From JAOPZW01 sp036379935 (GTDB lineage: Bacteria > Actinomycetota > Thermoleophilia > Solirubrobacterales > Solirubrobacteraceae), in contig DASVFT010000174.1 of the NCBI GenBank assembly GCA_036379935.1, positions 1-55,796 on the forward strand: a DNA stretch of 55,796 nucleotides, given 5' to 3'. Numbering within the stretch: position 1 is the first letter of the stretch; the number at the start of each line of letters is the position of its first letter. The notes below the pieces were generated by a model. The model did no database searches and was not told where the DNA came from. It saw nothing but the letters and a program-made list of their open reading frames with translations. This document shows, piece by piece, positions 8,455 to 16,187 of this stretch. The translations under genes and the position numbers were made by a program.

Positions 8455-9537
8455 ATGGGCACGCTGCTGCGCTACGCCGCGCTCGATCGCCTGCTCGAGC
8501 TCGGCGCCCTGCCGAACCCCGTCCTGCGCGCCGGGGCCCGCGCCGGCACGCGCCTGCGCCTGCGCCGGGAGGAGCGCGGCGGCGTGCAGGCGCAGGAGGA
8601 GCGCCTGCGCGCGCTCGTGGAGCACTTGTCGAGCGGCCCCGTGGCCGAGCACACCGCCGCCGCCAACGAGCAGCACTACGAGCTGCCGAGCGAGTTCCTC
8701 GGGCTGTTCCTCGGGCCGCGGCGCAAGTACAGCGGCTGCCTGTGGAGCGACGGCGTCCACGACCTGGCCGGCGCCGAGGAGGCGATGCTCGAGGCCACCT
8801 GCGCGCGCGCCGGCGTGCGCGACGGGATGGAGATCCTCGACCTGGGCTGCGGCTGGGGCGCGCTGTCGCTGTGGCTGGCCGAGCGCTATCCGCAGGCCAA
8901 GGTGCTGGCGGTCTCCAACGCCCACGGGCAGCGGGCGTGGATCGAGTCCGAGCGCGACCGGCGCGGCCTGACCGGCCTGGAGGTCGTCACCGCCGACGTC
9001 AACGCCTTCGCCCCCCAGCGGCGCTTCGATCGCGTCATCTCGGTGGAGATGTTCGAGCACATGCGCAACTGGGCCGAGCTCCTGCGTCGCGTCGCCGGCT
9101 GGCTCGAGCCCGACGGGCGCGCCTTCGTGCACGTCTTCGCCCACCGGCGCCTGGCCTACCGCTTCGAGGGGACCTGGGCCGCCGAGCGCTTCTTCACCGC
9201 GGGCGTCATGCCCTCACACGACCTCATGCTGCGCTTCCAGCGCGACCTCGTCGTCGCCGAGCGCTGGGCGGTCTCCGGCACCCACTACGCACGCACGCTT
9301 CGCGCGTGGCTCGCGCGCCTGGACGCGCACGCCGACGAGGCGCTCGCGGTGCTGCGCACGCGTCACCCGCCGCGCGCGGCCAAGAGGCTGCTGGCGACGT
9401 GGCGCCTGTTCCTGCTCGCGACGGCCGAGATCTGGGACTGGCGTGGCGGCGACGAATGGCTCGTGTCGCACTACCTGCTGGAGCCGCGCGGCGGCAGCGG
9501 CACGAACCCGCTCGTGCGCCGCACGTACTCGGCGTAG
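8455..9537 (+). CDS. Cyclopropane-fatty-acid-synthase-like SAM methyltransferase
   Basis: A 360-residue class I methyltransferase. SAM motif I is ILDLGCGWGALSLWLAE, followed by VLAVSNAHGQ and the typical CFA-synthase stretch FDRVISVEMFEHM. The N-terminal third carries NEQHYELPSEFLGLFLGPRRKYSGCLW, matching the family's substrate-binding region. The C-terminal WDWRGGDEWLVSHYLLEP is typical of the plant/actinobacterial subgroup that methylates lipids or small amines. The start is ATG 8455; a TTG two codons earlier is possible. The last 67 bases overlap, on the opposite strand, the 3' end of the DUF1295 gene. Confidence 0.88.
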   Translation: MGTLLRYAALDRLLELGALPNPVLRAGARAGTRLRLRREERGGVQAQEERLRALVEHLSSGPVAEHTAAANEQHYELPSEFLGLFLGPRRKYSGCLWSDGVHDLAGAEEAMLEATCARAGVRDGMEILDLGCGWGALSLWLAERYPQAKVLAVSNAHGQRAWIESERDRRGLTGLEVVTADVNAFAPQRRFDRVISVEMFEHMRNWAELLRRVAGWLEPDGRAFVHVFAHRRLAYRFEGTWAAERFFTAGVMPSHDLMLRFQRDLVVAERWAVSGTHYARTLRAWLARLDAHADEALAVLRTRHPPRAAKRLLATWRLFLLATAEIWDWRGGDEWLVSHYLLEPRGGSGTNPLVRRTYSA

Positions 9538-10250
9538 CCGGGCCGGCTGGACATCCCGCGCTCCAGGCGGTCCTTGCCCGAGACGCGCAGCAGCAGGACC
9601 GACATCACCAGCGGGCTCACCACGGTCCACCACGCCGCGCCGGTCGAGAGCGCGATCAGGTACAGGCCCCACCACACCATGAAGTCGCCGAAGTAGTTGG
9701 GATGGCGCGTATAGCGCCACAGCCCGCGGTCCATCACGCGGCCACGGTGGGCCGGATCGGCCTTGAAGCGGGCCAGCTGGGCGTCGCCCACCGTCTCGAA
9801 GAAGACGCCGATGGCCCAGAAGGCCACCCCCACCACGTCCAGCGGGCCGAGCGGGTCGGACTGGGCCGACGCGGCCTGGATCGGCAGCGAGATCACCCAG
9901 ACCAGCCCGCCCTGGAGCAGGAAGATCATGCCGAGGCTCACGAGCCGGAAGCGCTCGCCGTGGCGGTCGCGGAGCTCGGCGTAGCGCGGGTCCTCGCGCC
10001 GCTCGCGCAGCTTGCGCCACGTTATGTAGCCCGCGAGGCGCAGCCCCCACGCCGTGGTCAGCACGGCCATGAGCGCGCGCCGCGCCGAATCCCCGTCGCC
10101 GGTGGCGAACGCGATCCACGCCACGACCACGAAGCCCACCCCCCACGCGACGTCGACGATCGACACGTCGCGCAGGGGCAGGCTCAGCGCCCATGTGGCG
10201 AGCATGAGGACCAGCAGCGCCGCGGCGCTCACGGCCATGGTCGTCACCAT
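9471..10250 (-). CDS. DUF1295 membrane protein (isoprenylcysteine methyltransferase/steroid reductase fold)
   Basis: A 259-residue polytopic membrane protein with about six or seven hydrophobic segments. The C-terminal RGLWRYTRHPNYFGDFMVWWGLYL is the hallmark of the DUF1295/ICMT-like family, where the RHPNY motif takes part in cofactor binding. The PGYAEYVRRTSGFVPLPP tail is also typical. It may modify a lipid or prenyl substrate. The start is ATG 10250 with a strong GGAGGG ribosome binding site. It follows the ABC permease stop by 11 bases and is probably the third gene of that operon. Its 3' end overlaps the 3' end of the opposing methyltransferase by 67 bases. Confidence 0.9.
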   Translation of the reverse strand: MVTTMAVSAAALLVLMLATWALSLPLRDVSIVDVAWGVGFVVVAWIAFATGDGDSARRALMAVLTTAWGLRLAGYITWRKLRERREDPRYAELRDRHGERFRLVSLGMIFLLQGGLVWVISLPIQAASAQSDPLGPLDVVGVAFWAIGVFFETVGDAQLARFKADPAHRGRVMDRGLWRYTRHPNYFGDFMVWWGLYLIALSTGAAWWTVVSPLVMSVLLLRVSGKDRLERGMSSRPGYAEYVRRTSGFVPLPPRGSSR

Positions 10251-10261
10251 CGGTCGCCCTC

Positions 10262-11152
10262 CTACTCGCTGGCGTTGAACTCCCAGATCGCGATGCCGAG
10301 CATGACCAGCCCCAGCGCGAGCACGACGGCCGCCTCGAGCAGCGCCGGCACGTGCCAGCCCCACCACGTGACGCCCGGATCGAGGGCGCGTCGCGCGGTG
10401 GCGCTGACGTCGAGGTGGTTGAAGACGAGCCGGCGCATGGGATCGACCGCGTAGGTCAGCGGGTCCAGGCGATTGAGCACCGCCAGCCACCCGGGCAGGT
10501 GCGAGACCGGGAACAGCGCGCCGGAGATGAAGAACATCGGCATGACGATCATCTGCATGACGCCCATGAACGACTGCATCTGCTTGATGCGCACCGCCAC
10601 CATGAGGCCGAAGGCGGTGATGCTGAAGGCGAGCAGGAGCTGGAGCGCGAGGACGCCGAGGATGAGGGCCGGGTGGTACGGGACGTGCACGGCCCCGGCC
10701 AGGCAGATGAGGATCAGGCCCTGGAAGCTCGCCACCGTCGCGCCTCCCAGGCACTTGCCGATGACGATCGAGCTGCGCCGCACCGGCGCGACCATCATCT
10801 CGCGCAGGAAGCCGAACTCGCGGTCCCAGACGATCGAGGCGGCCGAGAACATGGCCGTGAACATCACGGCGATGCAGAGGATGCCCGGGTAGATGAAGGT
10901 CTTGAGATCGACGCCGTGCGTGCTCGCCCTCGAGAGCTGCTGGAGCCCCGAGCCGAGGATGAAGAGGAAGAGCAGCGGCTGGACGAGCGCGGTGACGATT
11001 CGCATGCGGTCGTTGACGAAGCGGATCAGCTCGCGGCGCCACACGATCCGCATCGCGCGCAGCTCGCTGCGGAAGGTCCGCGGCGGGACGCTGACCCGGA
11101 CGACCTCGATCGGCGCGGCCGGCGCGGCGACCGTCTGCGGTGTGGCCGTCAT
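10262..11152 (-). CDS. ABC-2 type transporter permease (DrrB-like)
   Basis: A 296-residue integral membrane protein with six predicted helices and the ABC-2 membrane domain: LIRFVNDRMRIVTALVQPLLFLFILGSGL at the N-terminus, IVWDREFGFLREMMVAPVRRSSIVIGK as the coupling region, and FFISGALFPVSHLPGWLAVLNRLDPLTYAVDPMR. This is the DrrB/daunorubicin-resistance subfamily, which exports drugs, lipids or polysaccharides with a DrrA-type ATPase. The ATG overlaps the upstream ATPase stop by 4 bases, so the two are translationally coupled. The substrate cannot be inferred; the adjacent lipid-type enzymes make a lipid cargo conceivable. Confidence 0.93.
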   Translation of the reverse strand: MTATPQTVAAPAAPIEVVRVSVPPRTFRSELRAMRIVWRRELIRFVNDRMRIVTALVQPLLFLFILGSGLQQLSRASTHGVDLKTFIYPGILCIAVMFTAMFSAASIVWDREFGFLREMMVAPVRRSSIVIGKCLGGATVASFQGLILICLAGAVHVPYHPALILGVLALQLLLAFSITAFGLMVAVRIKQMQSFMGVMQMIVMPMFFISGALFPVSHLPGWLAVLNRLDPLTYAVDPMRRLVFNHLDVSATARRALDPGVTWWGWHVPALLEAAVVLALGLVMLGIAIWEFNASE

Positions 11153-12156
11153 CGCCGGTCTCCGGACATCATCTGCATCATGATCTTGTTGGCCTGCTTG
11201 GAGAACGACTCCTCGGCGTCGCGGATCGTCTTGCCGGTGTAGGACATGAAGACGTCGTCGAGCGTGGGGCGCGAGACGCTGACCGACTTGATGGCCATGC
11301 CGAGCTCGGCGAACAGGCGCGGGACGAACTGCTCGCCGGAGGGCACGAAGAAGGTCACGGCGCCCTCGGCCATCTGCGCCTCCAGGCCGAAGCGCTCGGT
11401 GAGCGCGGCGATCGCGGCCTCGTCGTCCTCGGTCTGGATTCGCACGCGGTCGGCGCCCACGCGCGCCTTGAGCGCCTCGGGCGTGTCGAGCGCGACGATC
11501 TCGCCCTGGTCCATGATGGCGATGCGGTCGCAGACCTCGGCCTCGTCCATGTAGTGCGTGGTCATGAAGATCGTGATCTCCTCGGTCTCGCGCAGCAGGT
11601 TGATGTAGCTCCAGATCGAGCTGCGCGTCTGCGGGTCGAGGCCGATCGTCGGCTCGTCGAGGAAGAGCACGCGCGGGGAGTGCATGAGCCCACGCGCGAT
11701 CTCGAGGCGGCGGCGCATGCCGCCCGAGAAGGTGCGGACGGGCCCGTCGCGGCGCTCCCAGAGCCCCACCATCTCGAGCACCTGGCGCATGCGCGCGGGC
11801 ACCAGGCCCGCGTCGACGCCGTAGAGCTCGGCGTGCAGGCGCAGGTTCTGGACGGCGGTGAGGTAGCCGTCGAGCGTCGGGTCCTGGAAGACCAGGCCGA
11901 TGTGGCGGCGCACGTCGTCGCGCTCGCGGACCACGTCGTGGCCCGCGACGCGGGCGCCGCCGCCCGTGGGCTTGGCCAGCGTGCAGAGCATGTTGATCGT
12001 GGTCGTCTTGCCCGCGCCGTTCGGCCCGAGGAAGCCGAAGACCTCGCCGGTGGCCACCTCGAAGTCGACGCCGCGGACGGCCTCGACCTCGCCGAAGGAC
12101 TTCTGGAGGCCCTGCACCGCAATGGCGGCGGGCGCGCCGTTCGCTGACTCCGTCAT
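11149..12156 (-). CDS. ABC transporter ATP-binding protein (DrrA-like)
   Basis: A 335-residue cytoplasmic ATPase. Walker A is GPNGAGKT (residues 44-51), the signature is FSGGMRRRLEIA, Walker B is VLFLDEPTIGLD, and the switch His lies in MTTHYMDEAE. The C-terminal ~100 residues form the DrrA-type extension (DDVFMSYTGKTIRD). It powers the permease encoded next, whose start it overlaps. The start is ATG 12156 (MTESANG), with TACTGT nine bases upstream and no clear ribosome binding site. It is divergent from the S53 protease gene, with 98 bases between. Confidence 0.95.
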   Translation of the reverse strand: MTESANGAPAAIAVQGLQKSFGEVEAVRGVDFEVATGEVFGFLGPNGAGKTTTINMLCTLAKPTGGGARVAGHDVVRERDDVRRHIGLVFQDPTLDGYLTAVQNLRLHAELYGVDAGLVPARMRQVLEMVGLWERRDGPVRTFSGGMRRRLEIARGLMHSPRVLFLDEPTIGLDPQTRSSIWSYINLLRETEEITIFMTTHYMDEAEVCDRIAIMDQGEIVALDTPEALKARVGADRVRIQTEDDEAAIAALTERFGLEAQMAEGAVTFFVPSGEQFVPRLFAELGMAIKSVSVSRPTLDDVFMSYTGKTIRDAEESFSKQANKIMMQMMSGDRR

Positions 12157-12254
12157 CGCTCGTTCACAGTAGCCGCGCCGGGCTCCGGGGCAACACACGT
12201 CCATTCGGAGTGCGCCGAGACAAGTTCGCGCTCTGACCGGCGTTTGCAGCGCGA

Positions 12255-14468
12255 ATGACGAAGATCCTGGCCACTGTCGTGGTCCTCGCCGCGGCGACGG
12301 GCGTGACGGCCCGCGCGGAGGCCCGCGTCCTGCCGGTCATCACGACCGCCGATCGCGTCCTGGTCGCCGACGTCTCACCGCGCCTGAGCCAGGCGCAGCT
12401 GGTGGGCTCGCCACCGGCCACGCAGCGCATGCGCATCGGCCTGGCCCTCGCCCACCCCGACCCGGCCGGCGAGGACGCGCTCCTCACGCGGCTCTTCGAC
12501 CGCTCGAGCCCCGACTACCACCAGTTCCTCACGCCCGCGCGGTACGCGCAGCGCTTCGGCGTGCGCGAGGCCACGCAGGACGCCGTGCGCGACTGGCTGG
12601 CGGGCGGCGGCCTGCGCGTCGAGCACGTCACGGGCGCGGGCGACTACTTCCTGGCCTCGGGGACGGTGGCGCAGGTGCAGGCGCTGCTGAAGACGACGAT
12701 CCGCCGCTACGACATCGGCGGCGAGAGCTTCGACGCCAACGCGACGCCGCCGGTGGTGCCCCGTCGGCTGCCGATCTTCGACGTGCTGGGGCTCGACAGC
12801 TCGCGGCGGTACCGGACGATGGCCGACCTCAACGGCGTGGCCGCGTCGCCCAACACGGGAAGCCAGTCGCCGGAGGACCTGCGCTCCATCTACGAGCACC
12901 CCGACGGGATCGACGGCGACGGCGTCTCGGTGGCCATCCTCGGCAACGGCGCCACGGATTCGGTGATCGCCGACCTGCACACGTTCGACGACCTCCATGG
13001 CCTCCCCCAGCTCCCGGTCGACGTCGTGCGCACGCCGGCGAACGGCGACTTCTCGGATACGAGCGGCAACCTCGAGTGGAACATCGACATGCAGGCGATC
13101 CACGGCATGGCGCCGGCCATCACGCGCGAGGTCCTGTACTTCTCGCCGTCGCTGGTCGACAGCGAGATCGTCGCGTCGCTCGGCACATGGGTCAACGACC
13201 CGAACGGGCCGCCGATCATGAGTGCCTCGCTGGGCCAGTGCGAGCAGGTTCCGGGCGCCAACCCGGTGCTCAACGACCCGGCGCTCTACGCGGTCAACGG
13301 CAACGACAACCCCGACGCGCTGCCGGTGAGCCAGGGCGTCAGCCAGTCCTCGCAGCCGACGACGACGATGCTCCTGCAGCAGGCGGTCATGGAGGGGCGG
13401 ACGTTCTTCGCGGCCTCGGGCGACAACGGCTCGTCCTGCAACGCCGCCTACCCCAGCGCCAACGGCGTGGCCAACCAGGGCGTGCCGCTGACCTCCGATC
13501 CCGCCAACACGCCGTTCTCGACGGGTGTCGGGGGCACCGTGCTCTACAGCGACGGCAACGAGCCGGCCGCGCGCTTCCAGGAGGTCGCGTGGACGCACTC
13601 GGGCGGCAACGCGAGCCCGTTCATCCGCGCGCCCGACTACCAGGCGGGCGTCCCCAACCTCAACCGCCCGTGCACGGTGGACAGCAACGGGCAGCCGACC
13701 AACTCCGGCGAGCTGTGCCGCGGCGTGCCCGACGTGGCCGCGATCTCGGGCGACGTCGTCTCCAACGGCTACTCGATCGTCAGCGACGGCGCCGAGGCCT
13801 CCGGAGCCGGCACGAGCCTCTCCTCGCCGCTGTGGGCGGGCATGTGGGCCGACCTGGCCAGCACCGCGGTGGGCACGACGGGCTACGGCTTCGCCAACCG
13901 CGCCATCTATGCCATCGCCAAGGACGGCGCGCGCTACGCACAGGCCTTCCACGACATCACCACGGGCTCCAACGGAGGCAACCCGGCGCTGGTCGGCTAC
14001 GACTACGTGACCGGGTTCGGGGTGCCGCGCCTCGCGGGCCTCATCTACCAGGTCCAGCAGGTGACCCCCGCGGTCGCGCGCCGCGGCGCGAGCCGCTGTC
14101 GCGACCGCTCGGCGCCGGTGTCCGCCTTCAAGCGCCGAGCCCTGCGCGCGTCGAACCGACGCCTGGTCCTGGCCGGGACGTCGCGGGATCGAGGCTGTCG
14201 CGCGCGGGGCGCCGGGCGCGTGGCACGCGTGAAGGTCGCCGTGGCGCGCGTGCGCGGCAAGCGCTGCGCCTTCCTGCGTCCCAAGCGCGGCTTCTCGCCC
14301 TCGCGCAGCTGCACGCGTGCGACCTACCTCAAGGCGCGCGGCAGCTCGCGCTGGCGCCTGACGGTGCGCCGCCGCATGCCGCGCGGCACCTACAGGGCGT
14401 ACGTGCGCGCGGTCGACGCCTCCGGCAACGTCGGCCGGCGCACGGCGCTGCGGTTCCGCGTGCGCTGA
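12255..14468 (+). CDS. Secreted S53 (sedolisin/kumamolisin) serine-carboxyl peptidase
   Basis: A 737-residue secreted acid protease. It has a signal peptide at residues 1-23; a pro-kumamolisin activation domain at about 35-180 (SSPDYHQFLTPARYAQRFG, FGVREATQDAVRDWL); and a catalytic domain at about 205-610. All catalytic residues are visible: Glu274 and Asp278 in LEWNID, oxyanion Asp390 in ASGDNG, and Ser521 in GTSLSSP. The C-terminal DITTGSNG and GYDYVTGFG fit the family's calcium site. The final ~115 residues are an Arg/Cys-rich tail not part of S53, resembling an Ig-like module with VRAVDASGNVG near its end. It probably degrades proteins outside the cell. It converges on the DnaJ gene, 3 bases apart. 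Confidence 0.95.
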   Translation: MTKILATVVVLAAATGVTARAEARVLPVITTADRVLVADVSPRLSQAQLVGSPPATQRMRIGLALAHPDPAGEDALLTRLFDRSSPDYHQFLTPARYAQRFGVREATQDAVRDWLAGGGLRVEHVTGAGDYFLASGTVAQVQALLKTTIRRYDIGGESFDANATPPVVPRRLPIFDVLGLDSSRRYRTMADLNGVAASPNTGSQSPEDLRSIYEHPDGIDGDGVSVAILGNGATDSVIADLHTFDDLHGLPQLPVDVVRTPANGDFSDTSGNLEWNIDMQAIHGMAPAITREVLYFSPSLVDSEIVASLGTWVNDPNGPPIMSASLGQCEQVPGANPVLNDPALYAVNGNDNPDALPVSQGVSQSSQPTTTMLLQQAVMEGRTFFAASGDNGSSCNAAYPSANGVANQGVPLTSDPANTPFSTGVGGTVLYSDGNEPAARFQEVAWTHSGGNASPFIRAPDYQAGVPNLNRPCTVDSNGQPTNSGELCRGVPDVAAISGDVVSNGYSIVSDGAEASGAGTSLSSPLWAGMWADLASTAVGTTGYGFANRAIYAIAKDGARYAQAFHDITTGSNGGNPALVGYDYVTGFGVPRLAGLIYQVQQVTPAVARRGASRCRDRSAPVSAFKRRALRASNRRLVLAGTSRDRGCRARGAGRVARVKVAVARVRGKRCAFLRPKRGFSPSRSCTRATYLKARGSSRWRLTVRRRMPRGTYRAYVRAVDASGNVGRRTALRFRVR

Positions 14469-14471
14469 GCC

Positions 14472-15071
14472 TCAGCCGGCGGCGGTGACGTGGCGTGCGA
14501 TCGCCGCCGCCGTGGCGGGACGGAGGTCGGCGAAGCTCAGCCTGCGCCCTTCGGTCGTGCGCACGCGCAGGACGGCGGAGCGGCGCAGCGGGCGGTTGAC
14601 GCGCGCCTCGACGGCGGCCACGTCGCGGAAGCGCAGCGCGCGCACGCGGTGGGTCGGGGCGTCGTCGAGCAGCCACAGCAGCCGGCGATCGGTGACGGCC
14701 AGCAGCGCCTGCGGGCTGGCCCAGGTCGAGGTCGGCGTGACCATCGCGACGTGCTCGGCGTCGGCCAGCGCGACGAGCAGCTCGCGGCCCAGCGCGCGGC
14801 GCAGCGGCGCGGCCAGCCATGTCCCGGCCCGTGCCCGGCGACCCGCCGGCGGAGCGGGCGCGAACGGCTCGGCACGCCCGCGGCGCTCGAGCCAGCGCTC
14901 GGAGCGCAGGAGGTCGTAGGCGGCGTTGATCTCGGCCATGCGCGCGGCGTCGCGCTGGGCGCCTGAGCGGTCGGGGTGCCAGCGCTTGGCCAGGCGCCGG
15001 TAGGCCGCGGCCACCTCGTCAGCCGAGGCGTCGGGCGTCACTCCGAGGACGGAGAACGGATCCGCGCTCAC
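14472..15071 (-). CDS. DnaJ-domain protein with a C-terminal PH-like domain
   Basis: A 199-residue protein. A J domain occupies residues 4-60 with an intact HPD motif (RWHPDRSG), so it should stimulate an Hsp70 ATPase. A Pro/Arg-rich linker follows. Residues about 90-195 look like a small beta-rich domain (LLAVTDRRLLWLLDD, RFRDVAAVEA, RRLSFADLRP) resembling the bacterial PH/GRAM-type domain. There is no zinc-finger or DnaJ C-terminal substrate domain, so this is a specialised type III J protein. The start is a GTG at 15071; no better ATG is in frame. It is divergent from the ROK kinase gene, with 50 bases between. Confidence 0.87.
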   Translation of the reverse strand: MSADPFSVLGVTPDASADEVAAAYRRLAKRWHPDRSGAQRDAARMAEINAAYDLLRSERWLERRGRAEPFAPAPPAGRRARAGTWLAAPLRRALGRELLVALADAEHVAMVTPTSTWASPQALLAVTDRRLLWLLDDAPTHRVRALRFRDVAAVEARVNRPLRRSAVLRVRTTEGRRLSFADLRPATAAAIARHVTAAG

Positions 15072-15121
15072 GGGTTCATCGTAGAGGCGACGATGGCGCC
15101 GTCCGCGGGTACGCTCGGCCC

Positions 15122-16093
15122 ATGCGCGCTGGCATCGACCTCGGCGGGACGAAGATCCAGGCCGTCGTCGTCGACGGCGACAACGCGGTCCTGGGCCAGG
15201 CGCGCGTCGCCACCCCGACGATCGGTGGACCGGCCCACGTGGCCAGCGCGATGGCCTCCGCCGTCGGCGAGGCCGCCGAGCAGGCCGGCACCGAGCCGGC
15301 GAAGCTCGAGGGCGTCGGCGTCGGCTCCCCCGGCGAGGTCGACGCCCAGGCCGGCACCGTGACCAGCGCTCGCAACCTGCCCGACTGGGAGGGCCCCTTC
15401 GCCCTGGGCGAGGCGCTGTCGGGTGCCCTGGGCACCCGCGTCGCCCTCGGCAACGACGTGCAGGTCGCCACCGACGCCGAGGCCCTCCTGGGCGCCGGTC
15501 GCCCCTACCGGTCCCTGCTCGGCGTCTTCTGGGGGACGGGCGTGGGCGGCGGGATCGTCCTCGACGGGCGCCCGTGGGTCGGTCGCGGTGCGGCGGGCGA
15601 GATCGGCCATGTCGTGGTCAAGCGCGGCGGCGCGCGGTGCACGTGCGGGCGCCGCGGCTGTCTGGAGGCCTACGCCGGCCGTGGCGCGATGGAGCTGCGG
15701 GCGCGCGCCCGTCACAAGGCGGGCGACAAGACCGACCTCTTCCACATCATGCGCGACCGCGGCCGCGAGCGGCTGACCAGCGGCGTCTGGGCGCGCGCCC
15801 TGGACCGCGGGGACAAGCTGGCCATCGAGCTCATGGACGACGCGGTCGCCGCCCTCGGCGCCGGCGTCGCCTCCGCGCAGAACCTCCTCGACGTCGAGGC
15901 GATCCTCATCGGCGGCGGGCTGGGCATCCGCCTGGGCGACCCGTTCGCCCAGCGCATCCGCGAGGCCATGCTCCCCCACCTCTTCGACGACGCCGACCCC
16001 CCGCCCGTCCACGTCGCCGCGCTCGGGGATCTCGGCGGGGCGATCGGCGCCGCGCTGCTGGTGGCGCCGCCGAGCGGGTTCGGGGATCCGTAG
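15122..16093 (+). CDS. ROK-family sugar kinase (glucokinase-like)
   Basis: A 323-residue ROK protein. The N-terminal ATP phosphate-binding loop is GIDLGGTKIQ, the sugar-site Asn-Asp is GNDVQVAT, the second Gly-rich segment is GTGVGGGIV, and the ROK zinc motif is CTCGRRGCLEAYAGR with an upstream His in GEIGHVVV. There is no N-terminal HTH, so it is a kinase rather than a NagC-type repressor. Glucokinase is the most likely activity, though N-acetylhexosamines or other sugars are possible. The ATG has TACGCT six bases before it and no ribosome binding site, suggesting a leaderless message. Confidence 0.9.
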   Translation: MRAGIDLGGTKIQAVVVDGDNAVLGQARVATPTIGGPAHVASAMASAVGEAAEQAGTEPAKLEGVGVGSPGEVDAQAGTVTSARNLPDWEGPFALGEALSGALGTRVALGNDVQVATDAEALLGAGRPYRSLLGVFWGTGVGGGIVLDGRPWVGRGAAGEIGHVVVKRGGARCTCGRRGCLEAYAGRGAMELRARARHKAGDKTDLFHIMRDRGRERLTSGVWARALDRGDKLAIELMDDAVAALGAGVASAQNLLDVEAILIGGGLGIRLGDPFAQRIREAMLPHLFDDADPPPVHVAALGDLGGAIGAALLVAPPSGFGDP

Positions 16094-16187
16094 GGCATTG
16101 GGGTGCAGGCCGTACTGCCCCGGCCGCCGGCATCGATGAGAACCGGATCGCACTCCCTCCGCCCTCGACACCGGAGCCGCGACCACC

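Noticed and set aside
15122..16093. NagC-type ROK repressor
   Set aside because: There is no N-terminal helix-turn-helix; the protein begins directly with the ATP-binding GIDLGGTK.
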